Part shown: piece by piece, positions 1 through 6,329 of the stretch
Numbering within the stretch: the first letter of the stretch is position 1
Layout: each line of letters starts with the position of its first letter
Source: Candidatus Omnitrophota bacterium
GTDB lineage: Bacteria > Ratteibacteria > UBA8468 > MWAK01
Assembly (NCBI GenBank): GCA_018829455.1
Contig: JAHJUB010000245.1
Location: 1-7,244 of the forward strand
DNA: 7,244 nucleotides
Direction: 5' to 3'
The notes under the pieces: generated by a model
Databases searched by the model: none
The model's input: only the letters and a program-made list of their open reading frames with translations
Told to the model about the DNA's origin: nothing
Made by a program: the position numbers and the translations under genes

Positions 1-1
1 A

Positions 2-32
2 CCCCGTGGAATGAAATAATATTCCACTGGGG
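2..32. repeat. Imperfect inverted repeat (hairpin)
   Basis: CCCCGTGGAAT (2-12) pairs with ATTCCAC-T-GGGG (21-32). This gives an 11-bp stem with a single bulged T at 28 and an 8-nt loop. No T-run follows, so it does not look like an intrinsic terminator. The right arm reappears without a left arm at 734-748. It could be a REP-like palindrome, an operator or the end of a small element. The window begins at its edge, so its outer context is unknown. Confidence 0.5.
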
Positions 33-35
33 CTG
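22..35 (+). repeat. Direct repeat, copy 1 (TTCCACTGGGGCTG)
   Basis: This 14-mer recurs at 735-748 as TTTCACTGGGGCTG, with 13 of 14 identical. The flanking A on the 5' side is also shared. The copies bracket the membrane protein gene. Copy 1 forms the right arm of the hairpin at 2-32. Confidence 0.45.
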
Positions 36-63
36 TCAGAATAAAAGGACGATTTTAGACCTG

Positions 64-99
64 AAAATAGCATTCTAAGGGAGAACGCAGCTATTTTTT
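64..99. terminator. A/T-rich hairpin ending in a T-run, possible weak terminator
   Basis: AAAATAGC (64-71) is exactly complementary to GCTATTTT (90-97). The 18-nt loop holds a second small pairing, TTCT (73-76) with AGAA (82-85). The right arm runs into six T residues (94-99), as in an intrinsic terminator reading rightward. The stem is AT-rich, so termination would be weak. It could end an upstream transcript that is not in the window, or be chance pairing. Confidence 0.25.
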
Positions 100-127
100 G
101 GGATGTATATCCATAAATATTAAATAG

Positions 128-250
128 TTAGCTTGGTCTGACCCCAAGGCAACAGGGCACGAGCATGAAACACTTTATGAATTAGTCCAATTATTCAAAG
201 ACGTACCCGAGTTTTATAAGATTCGACAACTTTTTAACACCTTTCACTGA
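128..250 (+). pseudogene. Possible decayed coding remnant upstream of the membrane gene
   Basis: A frame is open from 128 (after TAG 125-127) to TGA 248-250. From 161 it has a protein-like composition: EHETLYELVQLFKD, then VPEFYKIRQLFNTFH, about 30 residues rich in alternating hydrophobic and charged residues, as in an amphipathic helix. There is no in-frame ATG, GTG or TTG, and the first part runs through the REP-like motif, so it cannot be an intact gene. Its stop lies in the Shine-Dalgarno of the next gene. It may be the surviving end of a lost neighbour, or simply a chance open frame; 41 codons is short enough for chance. Confidence 0.2.
133..149. repeat. REP-like motif (GGGGTCAGACC type)
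   Basis: The stretch TTGGTCTGACCCCAAGG reads CCTTGGGGTCAGACCAA on the reverse strand. A core of GGGGTCAGACC is, from memory, frequent in intergenic repeats of several environmental bacterial groups, often near Y1 (REP-associated) transposases. No such transposase is in this window. The motif also forms a short stem, CTTGG (132-136) with CCAAG (144-148). A related motif lies at 791-805. The repeat-family assignment is by resemblance only. Confidence 0.35.
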
Positions 251-256
251 AGGAGG
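250..256 (+). promoter_or_regulatory. Ribosome binding site of the membrane protein gene
   Basis: AAGGAGG at 250-256 is a near-perfect Shine-Dalgarno sequence, 5 nt before the ATG at 262. It fixes the start. No convincing promoter is visible. TATAAG at 215-220 could serve as a -10 element, but its only -35 candidate (TTATTC, 191-196) is poor. Confidence 0.85.
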
Positions 257-261
257 GAGTT

Positions 262-711
262 ATGGAATCTTCCGCAAAAACAGAGCATTTCAGGTGGTGG
301 GTTTTCTGGACGGGGATTTTCAACATCGTTGCCTATGCAGCGCTTCTGTGTCCATTTACGCTGAAGATCTTCCTTGGCACCTCAAGCGGACTGGGTAATG
401 CTTTGGGGCTTGGGGGAACAGTGTTATCGATGCCGGAAAATGTAAATCATGTTATAATGATTAATATTCTCGGTCTTATGGTTGTTTTTCTGGGAATTTT
501 TCTGATCATTGCGTCGCTGGATATAGAGAAACGAGCGTGGCTCGTCTTCTGGGAAGGTTTGACAAGAATCTTTGTTTTTCTTTTTTTCCTCTATTATGTT
601 TTATTCAGCAGTGCTGCCCAGATCCTGCTCCTGTTCGGAATTATCGATCTTATCATAGGCATTATTTACATGTATTACATTTTTACGATAAAGGATTTGA
701 AGATAACATAG
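262..711 (+). CDS. Four-helix integral membrane protein of unknown function
   Basis: The 149-residue product is very hydrophobic, with four likely membrane helices at about residues 12-32, 62-85, 92-114 and 118-141. A short polar N-terminus precedes them and a Lys-containing tail (KDLKIT) follows. The halves look related: W-V-F-W-x-G-I-x-N-I near residues 13-22 matches W-L-V-F-W-E-G-L-x-R-I near 93-103, and each is followed by a second Gly/Ile-rich helix. This suggests a duplicated two-helix unit. Charged residues E98, R102 and D129 fall within or at the edge of helices and might line a functional site. There is no signal peptide apart from the first helix and no catalytic motif. I do not recognise the family. 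Repeat-containing DNA separates it from the defence operon by 259 bp, so a role in that operon is not supported. The strong ribosome binding site and clean membrane topology make it a real gene. Confidence 0.85.
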   Translation: MESSAKTEHFRWWVFWTGIFNIVAYAALLCPFTLKIFLGTSSGLGNALGLGGTVLSMPENVNHVIMINILGLMVVFLGIFLIIASLDIEKRAWLVFWEGLTRIFVFLFFLYYVLFSSAAQILLLFGIIDLIIGIIYMYYIFTIKDLKIT

Positions 712-734
712 CCGCAGAGATTTCAAATAAACCA

Positions 735-748
735 TTTCACTGGGGCTG
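735..748 (+). repeat. Direct repeat, copy 2 (TTTCACTGGGGCTG)
   Basis: This is the second copy of the repeat at 22-35, with one mismatch. It lies 23 nt after the stop codon of the membrane protein gene. No matching left arm is nearby, so unlike copy 1 it does not form a hairpin. Confidence 0.45.
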
Positions 749-790
749 ATAGCTGACATCTGAACGCTTTATAAATAAACAAGAGTCAAC

Positions 791-805
791 CAAGGCCTTG
801 ACCCC
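791..805. repeat. REP-like motif (GGGGTCAAGGCCTTG type)
   Basis: CAAGGCCTTGACCCC contains the palindrome CAAGGCCTTG and reads GGGGTCAAGGCCTTG on the reverse strand. It shares the GGGGTCA core with the motif at 133-149. It may be a remnant of the same class of intergenic repeat. Confidence 0.3.
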
Positions 806-832
806 TTTTTAACCCTTCATAGAGGAAATATC

Positions 833-916
833 ATGGGAGGTATATGTAGTGGTGAATATTGTGAACGGCATCAGGACGATGCTTCTCTCAGAGTTCTTAA
901 CGAAGCATGGGTATGA
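833..916 (+). CDS. Candidate 27-aa leader peptide (alternative to the ORF at 849-974)
   Basis: ATG 833 follows AGAGGA (821-826) by 6 nt and opens a 27-codon frame: MGGICSGEYCERHQ, then DDASLRVLNEAWV, ending at TGA 914-916. The frame is the same as that of druA but is closed by stops at 914 and 932. The start sits in the same relative position as the start of the membrane protein gene in the similar leader segment. It could be a leader peptide, a decayed gene start or chance. It overlaps the 41-aa frame, and probably at most one is translated. Confidence 0.2.
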   Translation: MGGICSGEYCERHQDDASLRVLNEAWV

Positions 917-974
917 CTTGAACGTGAAGGATGAACGTTCAACATCAGCCTCTTTGGGAGGAATTGCAGGATGA
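849..974 (+). CDS. Candidate 41-aa ORF translationally coupled to druA
   Basis: GTG 849 (or GTG 852) lies 7 nt after GGGAGGT (835-841). It opens a frame of 41 codons whose TGA (972-974) overlaps the druA ATG (971-973) as ATGA, a classic coupling arrangement. The product begins VVNIVNGIRTMLLSEF, continues TKHGYDLNVKDERS and ends GGIAG. It has a plausible short helix followed by a polar tail and matches no family I recognise. It might be a small regulatory leader, a tiny extra component of the system or a chance frame. The overlap and Shine-Dalgarno favour translation; the short length and absence of a known family argue for caution. Confidence 0.3.
   Translation: MVNIVNGIRTMLLSEFLTKHGYDLNVKDERSTSASLGGIAG
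956..962 (+). promoter_or_regulatory. Ribosome binding site of druA
   Basis: GGGAGGA at 956-962 lies 8 nt before ATG 971 and supports that start. The next in-frame ATG (1055) has no such sequence before it. Confidence 0.7.
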
Positions 975-2242
975 AGAGGTCCGAGGTCTCATCTTCAACA
1001 AAAAAGTCCGTTAAGACGGATTCGTATTCAAGTGACGTAAAAACACCTTATTTCATGAAAAACGAAAATCCAGGTTTGGATCACTGCTCTCCGAGCACTT
1101 CTGCGCTACGTCAGGCTATCCATGCACAGCTTAATAAACTTGGGTTCACCAAGAAAGGGAAGGGGTATGTTATCGAGGGTCAACTGAATAAACAGAGAAT
1201 ACGGGATTTCCATTCAGGAAAGCGCATTGAGGTGCTGGAAAAGAATAAGGGTTTCATTGAGCAGTATGGCCCTGAATTGGTCATGAACTTTGCGACTGGT
1301 AGACAAGTCGATCCCGAGTCCATCGCTCCAGAACTTATTGAGGTAAAACCTAACTCGAATGAGTCGCTGCTTTTCAGGTTTGCGTCTCTTTTGTGGTCCA
1401 TCCCGGTTTCTAAAGGCTTTGGTCGAAGACTTCGTTTTCTTGTTAAGGACAAGCAGAATGGACAACTTATCGGTCTCTTTGCCCTAGGTGATCCTGTATT
1501 CAATCTCTCAGCTCGTGACAAATGGATTGGATGGACATTTGAAGATCGAAAAGATCGATTAATCCACATGATGGACGCCTATGTAGTGGGTGCGGTACCC
1601 CCGTATTCTCAACTTATTGGTGGCAAACTTGTAGCAGCCTTGATCGGATGCAGAGAGGTGAAAGAGGTATATGAACGCAAGTACCTAGGGCGCCAAGCGG
1701 TTATCAGCGGAAAGGAAAATAGAGCGCGACTTGTGTTACTCACAACCACATCCGCCATGGGACGTTCCTCACTTTATAACCGTCTTACCATACCGAATGG
1801 GCCACAATTTATTAGGATAGGGGAGACAAGAGGCTTTGGCCATTTCCACCTTTCAGGAGAGATATTCGATCAGATGCGACGTTATCTGGAGGCAATAGGC
1901 CATCCCTACGCTACTGGAAATCGATTTGGAATGGGCCCTAACTGGAGAATACGTGTTGCCCGCACTGCTTTAGATAAAATTGGTCTCGACTCTGATGACA
2001 TTCTAAATCATGGCATAGCCCGGGAGGTATATGCCATCCCTTTAGCCCGTAATTGGAATGAAATCCTTTTGGGTACGCAGGGAAATGTTCGTTCCTGTGT
2101 TCTCCCAGCTTCCGAAATTATGGAGTTCTGTTTGAAGCGATGGTTAGTACCGAGAGCTTCGCGTGATAAACGTTACAAGAGATTTGCGCGATGCAGGATA
2201 ATGGAAAGTTTGAATAATTGTGGTGTTGGGGCAACGTGGTGA
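971..2242 (+). CDS. druA: Druantia anti-phage protein DruA (DUF4338)
   Basis: This is a 423-residue protein of the DUF4338 family, the marker gene of type I Druantia defence. Residues 1-35 are polar, Ser/Lys-rich and probably disordered. Residues 40-125 are a mixed helical region, and the DUF4338 core spans about 130-340. Recognisable family features are G-x-L-I-G-L-F-A-L-G-D-P-V (164-176), the signature L-S-A-R-D-K-W-I-G-W (179-188), a helix D-A-Y-V-V-G-A-V-P (202-210), and a conserved block with L-T-T-T-S-A-x-G-R-S-S-x-Y-N-R-L (257-272). A Gly- and Arg-rich stretch follows (283-330, including GFGHFHLSG). The C-terminus (390-411) is strongly basic, which would fit nucleic acid contact. The family's enzymatic activity is not evident from the sequence. 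DUF4338 proteins also occur in transposon settings, so the identification rests on the druE gene downstream as well. This is the first sizeable gene of the operon, followed after about 24 nt by the next one. Confidence 0.9.
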   Translation: MKRSEVSSSTKKSVKTDSYSSDVKTPYFMKNENPGLDHCSPSTSALRQAIHAQLNKLGFTKKGKGYVIEGQLNKQRIRDFHSGKRIEVLEKNKGFIEQYGPELVMNFATGRQVDPESIAPELIEVKPNSNESLLFRFASLLWSIPVSKGFGRRLRFLVKDKQNGQLIGLFALGDPVFNLSARDKWIGWTFEDRKDRLIHMMDAYVVGAVPPYSQLIGGKLVAALIGCREVKEVYERKYLGRQAVISGKENRARLVLLTTTSAMGRSSLYNRLTIPNGPQFIRIGETRGFGHFHLSGEIFDQMRRYLEAIGHPYATGNRFGMGPNWRIRVARTALDKIGLDSDDILNHGIAREVYAIPLARNWNEILLGTQGNVRSCVLPASEIMEFCLKRWLVPRASRDKRYKRFARCRIMESLNNCGVGATW

Positions 2243-2253
2243 ACACGTAAAAC

Positions 2254-2262
2254 AGAGGTGAT
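2254..2262 (+). promoter_or_regulatory. Extended ribosome binding site deciding a GTG start
   Basis: AGAGGTGAT contains an 8-base match (GAGGTGAT) to the extended Shine-Dalgarno consensus. The in-frame GTG 2258 and ATG 2261 lie inside it and are therefore unlikely starts. GTG 2267, 4 nt after its end, fits best. Confidence 0.65.
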
Positions 2263-2266
2263 GCTT

Positions 2267-5224
2267 GTGGAAATTGGCAATTGGCAGATTCGCCTCGAAA
2301 AGCACTTCGAAGAATTGCGAAAGGATCGGTCAACCATTTCCTCCGACCATCCGATTTATGGTCTTGAGCATGGTCTTGGAAAAGAGGAACTTAAATCGCT
2401 CTCCACATCAATCAAAGAGAAAATTCTGCATGGGCCCCCTTCCGATGACCAATGGCTAGCGTGGATAGTATACGCCACCGAAATTGGTTACGATTACGCA
2501 GGAGATGAATATTGGCAGACCTTTGAAAGGGAGACACCTGGTTGGACTCAATATGGTGATCGTTACTGGCTCCGAAAATGTTTCTTACGGTTCCACAAAA
2601 AATATGGTGGTGCTAGACCAACGGGACGATGGGCAGAACACTTTTCCATTATATGTTGGCCAATCACCCACGCGATCTTACCTAAAGACCTGCAGAGGCA
2701 ACTCGCTCGAATCCTCTTTGAATTAAGACATTCTTTTTCAGCACAGTTATTCGAATCTCCTACAACTCTTGGCGAACGCATTGCAGTTCGAGGTTGGGAT
2801 GCAACGTCCCGTTTTCAGAATTTTGCCGAAGAGACGCAACTAGTCGGCCAAATAGGTGCAGTCTTGCTCCTACAAGGAAAATTCGGCACTGCAGGAATTC
2901 TACAAGAGGCGACTCTAAAAAGGATTGGTGAAGACCTGGACCGGGAACGTAGAGCACGCGAGTGGCTACGAAAAGCGCGAAAGATGGCAGAAAAACGTGC
3001 GCATATTCGTGGCCTTTCGTTTGGCCATGGTAGTTCCTCTCTAACCGCGTCTTCGCTTGAGAAGGCACGCTCTGAAGTCCAAGAGCTAGGAATAGAACCG
3101 CGACTCATATTAAGGCCAAAAGATGCCCAGAGAAAGATTTGGGACGTATTACTTGAGATTCCCGATTTCTCTCATCTAATGTTTCATTTTCCAGCCTTTC
3201 GCGATATCCTAACTGGATCTCGGTGTGTCGTGGCAGGATCCTCTGGTCGTCCGCTTGCAAGAGGATGTTGCCTTTATGGCTCTCAACGCATAGCGCTTTC
3301 TAGATGGCCGAATTCAGATGAGGTCTTGCTCAAGTTCGACGGAACAGACACTCAACTCGAATATTTGCTACGCACAGAATGTCTACTTCGTCCGGGGCCT
3401 ACTTGGCTTTTCAGGATCGCGTCGGATAACCTAGCATACGAAGCTCGGAGTCTGCGTGTTCGGCCGGGCGCGCGGTATATAATCGTCAACTCGGCTAGGT
3501 CACTAAATTCGGATGAAATCACCGAATCAATCATTTTAACTTGTGATGGAGTATACAGCGCACTAGTTGATTTGCCAAACGCACTTACCGAAGAATGGGA
3601 GAAGTGGCTACGAGACCACGGAATTGGTCAGGCAAAAACGATCGAGGTATGGCCTGCAGGTCTCGGAGCAGTAGTTTGGGATGGGGAAGGCTATGGTGAG
3701 TGGATCGCATCAGAGCAGCCGTGCATTGCGATACGGTCAGACCACTCTATTGATTCCCTCATCGTTTCTATGGGTAATGAACCGAACCAATCGCTTGAGA
3801 TAGCTCCTGTGACTCCAGGGGAATCGTTTTTTGTGGAGCTTCCTGAATTACCAATCGGCTTACATACAGTGAATTTTTTGACACGTCAATCCACATATGA
3901 AGAAAATGAGCCGCTGGGTGAACTTGACGTGGTTATGCGCATCCGTGAAGTGCGACCATGGACACCAGGAATCAGTCCTCAGGGGCCTCTTTTAGTTCAA
4001 ATTAATCCAGCCTCACCCACATTGGAGCAACTTTGGGAGGCGAGAATCGATCTTACCGTGGAAGGGCCAGGCGGTCGTCAGATCGAATGCAAATTGAGTT
4101 TCTTTGAAAACGATGCGGAATCAGCCACACTGATTAGGCAACTCCCCCCCATCGAATTACCAATTTCGCCAACTGATTGGCGAGAATATTTTGGAAAATT
4201 CTTTAAAAAATTAAAGGAAGCTGAGATCGCGTACGATGCCGCCCGTGCTTGTGAACTATATTTCAACGCTGAAGAACTTGGGACATTTACAATTCGTTGT
4301 GAGCGTGAGTTTACACCGCTTCGGTGGGCGGTCCGTCGTAATAAGCAAGGTTATGTTACTCGGATTTTTGACGATAGTGGAAATTCTACACCACCAAAAA
4401 TCAGTTATTATGCTTTCGAAGAACCGTCAATTGAGGAGCAACTTGAGTTTGATTCTGTTTATAGAGTAGCGGATGTAGGTGGTTTATACGTTGCGCACCA
4501 AGGACTTCTAAATGCAGCGGTAATCATTCCACCCGCAGTAACTATTAATAGGTTCTCAGCCCTCCGATGCATCCCACGTTTCGGAACACCTGACCGTTCT
4601 ATTGAAGCCGTAATGACCCTTGTAAGTCTTGCAGCGTTATGGTCAAACGCTAGGCTTCCTGGAGATCCAATTTCTTCCCTCAGACAAATCGATGTTCTAC
4701 GCGAGTTTACTCGCCAAGTGTTTCGTATTATAGGAGGGGAAAAATGGTACGAAGTGGAGACTTCATACCAGGATCGAAAGTGTAAGTTAATAGATTTGAA
4801 GGAAAATATTTCGAGACGAAGTAATGAAAACGGCATCGCTTTGTTTTTGGCAAAAAACTATGGCTCTCTTGTAAATGAAACGAGCAAAAATCGGATAACC
4901 CAATTAGCATCAGTGGCTGTTAAATTCCTTCATCTTAATTCTGTTCCGCCGGCAAGGACTGTCGTTAGTAAAAGAGTTATCCGCAAACGTCCTGTGAAAA
5001 GTGCTGAGAACGCATCCTGGCTTTGTCAATTGGCGGTACGTCTTGCATGTGCCCACGCAACTACTGAAACATGGGCTGGGGATGGGCTTCGAGCTGGTAT
5101 AGAACGACTTTTAAACGAATCAACGCTTGCTAGAGCCGCTAGATTTTTAGTAATTGCGATTGACCACCAAGTAGGTTCGAGCGCAATAACCGGAAAACCA
5201 TATTCAGGTTGGGAGTGGGATTGA
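2267..5224 (+). CDS. Large Druantia-operon protein of unknown function (druB/druC position)
   Basis: About 985 residues from GTG 2267 (988 if GTG 2258 is used; the numbering here uses 2258). No catalytic motif, Walker box or membrane segment is visible. The N-terminal part (30-165) is helical and rich in aromatic residues, with HPIYGLEHGL (31-40), GDEYWQTFE (82-90), YGGARPTGRWAEHFS (116-130) and WPITHAILP (134-142). It resembles a conserved family I cannot name. Residues 225-255 form a highly charged Arg/Lys/Glu helix, possibly coiled coil or DNA-binding. Residues 300-700 look beta-rich, with repeated short strands, a W-D-G-E-G motif (474-478) and Ig-like sandwich character. Residues 780-988 are mostly helical with a basic linker (902-915). 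It lies between druA and the druD-position gene, so it stands where druB and druC normally sit and may combine or replace them. A relation to DruH of type III Druantia cannot be excluded. It is AT-richer than the two downstream genes. The gene is certain; its function is unassigned. Confidence 0.85.
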   Translation: MEIGNWQIRLEKHFEELRKDRSTISSDHPIYGLEHGLGKEELKSLSTSIKEKILHGPPSDDQWLAWIVYATEIGYDYAGDEYWQTFERETPGWTQYGDRYWLRKCFLRFHKKYGGARPTGRWAEHFSIICWPITHAILPKDLQRQLARILFELRHSFSAQLFESPTTLGERIAVRGWDATSRFQNFAEETQLVGQIGAVLLLQGKFGTAGILQEATLKRIGEDLDRERRAREWLRKARKMAEKRAHIRGLSFGHGSSSLTASSLEKARSEVQELGIEPRLILRPKDAQRKIWDVLLEIPDFSHLMFHFPAFRDILTGSRCVVAGSSGRPLARGCCLYGSQRIALSRWPNSDEVLLKFDGTDTQLEYLLRTECLLRPGPTWLFRIASDNLAYEARSLRVRPGARYIIVNSARSLNSDEITESIILTCDGVYSALVDLPNALTEEWEKWLRDHGIGQAKTIEVWPAGLGAVVWDGEGYGEWIASEQPCIAIRSDHSIDSLIVSMGNEPNQSLEIAPVTPGESFFVELPELPIGLHTVNFLTRQSTYEENEPLGELDVVMRIREVRPWTPGISPQGPLLVQINPASPTLEQLWEARIDLTVEGPGGRQIECKLSFFENDAESATLIRQLPPIELPISPTDWREYFGKFFKKLKEAEIAYDAARACELYFNAEELGTFTIRCEREFTPLRWAVRRNKQGYVTRIFDDSGNSTPPKISYYAFEEPSIEEQLEFDSVYRVADVGGLYVAHQGLLNAAVIIPPAVTINRFSALRCIPRFGTPDRSIEAVMTLVSLAALWSNARLPGDPISSLRQIDVLREFTRQVFRIIGGEKWYEVETSYQDRKCKLIDLKENISRRSNENGIALFLAKNYGSLVNETSKNRITQLASVAVKFLHLNSVPPARTVVSKRVIRKRPVKSAENASWLCQLAVRLACAHATTETWAGDGLRAGIERLLNESTLARAARFLVIAIDHQVGSSAITGKPYSGWEWD

Positions 5225-6294
5225 AGCTTCTAACTACTATAGAGGTTCATGCACGTAAGGTCGAAGAGTTGGGACTAGATCCGACGGCCGTCGACCTCAC
5301 ATCTGTCGAGGCCATCGCTGGCGCCCTCCGGAGAGTTGCCGGCTTCCTTTGTCCTTGCGCTGCGCCAACACTTGTAAGGGGAGTCGTCCGGCCGCTTCAG
5401 GGCTTGGTGGATGACCTTATTGAAATCAAGGAGGTCGTTGAGTCGACACTCGATGCAATTATTGCTCACGGCGATATTATTGAGCAATTCGCTGTAAGTG
5501 GGGGATTGGGACAGGAAACGGGGATACTTCTGTATGCTGCGCCTCCGAGTTTCGTGTCGCGGCAAAGCGGCTCAACCATTATACTTGGCATAGCGTCTGA
5601 CCAATTGTCAGCGCTCCCAGAAGACTTGGAGGAGCGCATCGAGTACATCACTCACGTACGGCGGCTGGTCCCACTGGTGGGAGAAGACTTGCGTGCCGAA
5701 CTTATCCAACTTGGCCTTACAGAACTTTCCTATAATGCTTGGCTCAGGCAACCTCCGGATGAGGCACCGGCTAAGCACATCTCGCACCTCAACCAAATCC
5801 TGGACGCGGCACCACGGTCGGCTGATATTCCAGGATTATACCTGCTCGATCCTACACGCCCTGTTCGCTACTACCGCGGCCGGTGGGTGGAATTGACGAC
5901 TCAGTCAGGAAGATTCGTTGGACGTCGCGCACAGGCTTATGGGGCAGACCTTTGGTGTTATGTTGAGGTTGACAAAGGAATTCCCGTAAAATTTGTGGAT
6001 TTTCCGCTACGCAATAGTGTTTGGCGGGGTTGTGATGAAGCATGGAGGCTCCAAGCAGCCATTGACTACGAGCGGGGCACTCCCCAGCTATTTAGAGTCC
6101 GATCATCTCCTATCGGTAATCGCGTGATAGATTTTTTTTCGCCTGTTCCGATGTGGGCAAGGAGGAGATGGGATGCGGTTGGGGAGCCTGTTGAATCATC
6201 AGGATGCCTATTCTCCTACAAATTCGGAGATGACGAAGCTTTGGAAGAGGTTGGTTTTCTCGAAGACAAATTACGGCTCGCCGAGACAAGTTAG
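5221..6294 (+). CDS. Druantia-operon protein in druD position
   Basis: About 357 residues from TTG 5221, whose TTGA overlaps the previous stop (5222-5224). GGGAG at 5211-5215 lies 5 nt upstream. TTG 5209 or GTG 5215 would add 4 or 2 residues but have weaker ribosome binding sites. The N-terminal 95 residues are helical and contain S-V-E-A-I-A-G-A-L-R-R-V (28-39), a Cys-Pro-Cys (44-46) and T-L-V-R-G-V-V (50-56), followed by A-H-G-D-I-I-E. The middle (135-205) is helical. The C-terminal half is beta-rich, aromatic and basic, with YYRGRW (217-222), EAWRLQAAIDYERGTPQ (273-289) and SPVPMWARRRW (307-317). The length and its place directly before the helicase match the druD slot of type I Druantia, but homology to described DruD was not tested. 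No catalytic motif is visible. The Cys-Pro-Cys alone is not a metal site. It is more GC-rich than the preceding gene, and its tight overlap with it implies coupled translation and probable partnership. Confidence 0.85.
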   Translation: MKLLTTIEVHARKVEELGLDPTAVDLTSVEAIAGALRRVAGFLCPCAAPTLVRGVVRPLQGLVDDLIEIKEVVESTLDAIIAHGDIIEQFAVSGGLGQETGILLYAAPPSFVSRQSGSTIILGIASDQLSALPEDLEERIEYITHVRRLVPLVGEDLRAELIQLGLTELSYNAWLRQPPDEAPAKHISHLNQILDAAPRSADIPGLYLLDPTRPVRYYRGRWVELTTQSGRFVGRRAQAYGADLWCYVEVDKGIPVKFVDFPLRNSVWRGCDEAWRLQAAIDYERGTPQLFRVRSSPIGNRVIDFFSPVPMWARRRWDAVGEPVESSGCLFSYKFGDDEALEEVGFLEDKLRLAETS

Positions 6295-6315
6295 TGCAGA
6301 CCGGCAATAGGCAAC

Positions 6316-6323
6316 AGAGGAGG
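6316..6323 (+). promoter_or_regulatory. Ribosome binding site deciding the GTG start of druE
   Basis: AGAGGAGG at 6316-6323 lies 6 nt before GTG 6330. It is one of the best Shine-Dalgarno matches in the window and identifies an otherwise easily missed non-ATG start. Confidence 0.8.
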
Positions 6324-6329
6324 CTTTAA

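Larger units (their letters stand above)
712..848 (+). other. Intergenic segment resembling the leader of the upstream gene
   Basis: This stretch holds the repeat TTTCACTGGGGCTG (735-748), a REP-like motif ending TTGACCCC (798-805), then CTTTTTAAC (805-813), then TTCATAGAGGA (816-826) before an ATG at 833. The segment before the membrane gene has the same order: TTCCACTGGGGCTG (22-35), TCTGACCCC (137-145), CTTTTTAAC (230-238), TTTCACTGAAGGAGG (242-256) and ATG 262. The two segments may be diverged copies. The operon promoter should lie here or upstream. TATAAAT at 770-776 is a possible -10 element, but the nearest TTGACA-like hexamer (CTGACA, 753-758) is too close, so no promoter is called. 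Confidence 0.35.

Noticed and set aside
191..220. Promoter for the membrane protein gene (TTATTC, 18 nt, TATAAG)
   Set aside because: The -10 is plausible but the -35 matches the consensus poorly, and AT-rich DNA gives such hits by chance.
262..711. Membrane protein as a component of the Druantia system
   Set aside because: It is 259 bp from druA, separated by repeats and its own leader, and known Druantia gene sets contain no such small membrane protein.
753..776. Promoter for the druA operon (CTGACA and TATAAA)
   Set aside because: The hexamers are separated by only 11 nt, far below the 16-18 nt needed for a sigma-70 promoter.
1180..1569. 129-codon reverse-strand frame
   Set aside because: It overlaps the DUF4338 core of druA, which is clearly the coding strand.
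2760..3108. Overlapping reverse-strand frames of about 100 codons
   Set aside because: They mirror the Arg/Glu-rich helix of the large gene, whose codons give few stops on the opposite strand.
4459..4836. 125-codon reverse-strand frame
   Set aside because: It is antisense to the large operon gene, with no ribosome binding site or family resemblance.
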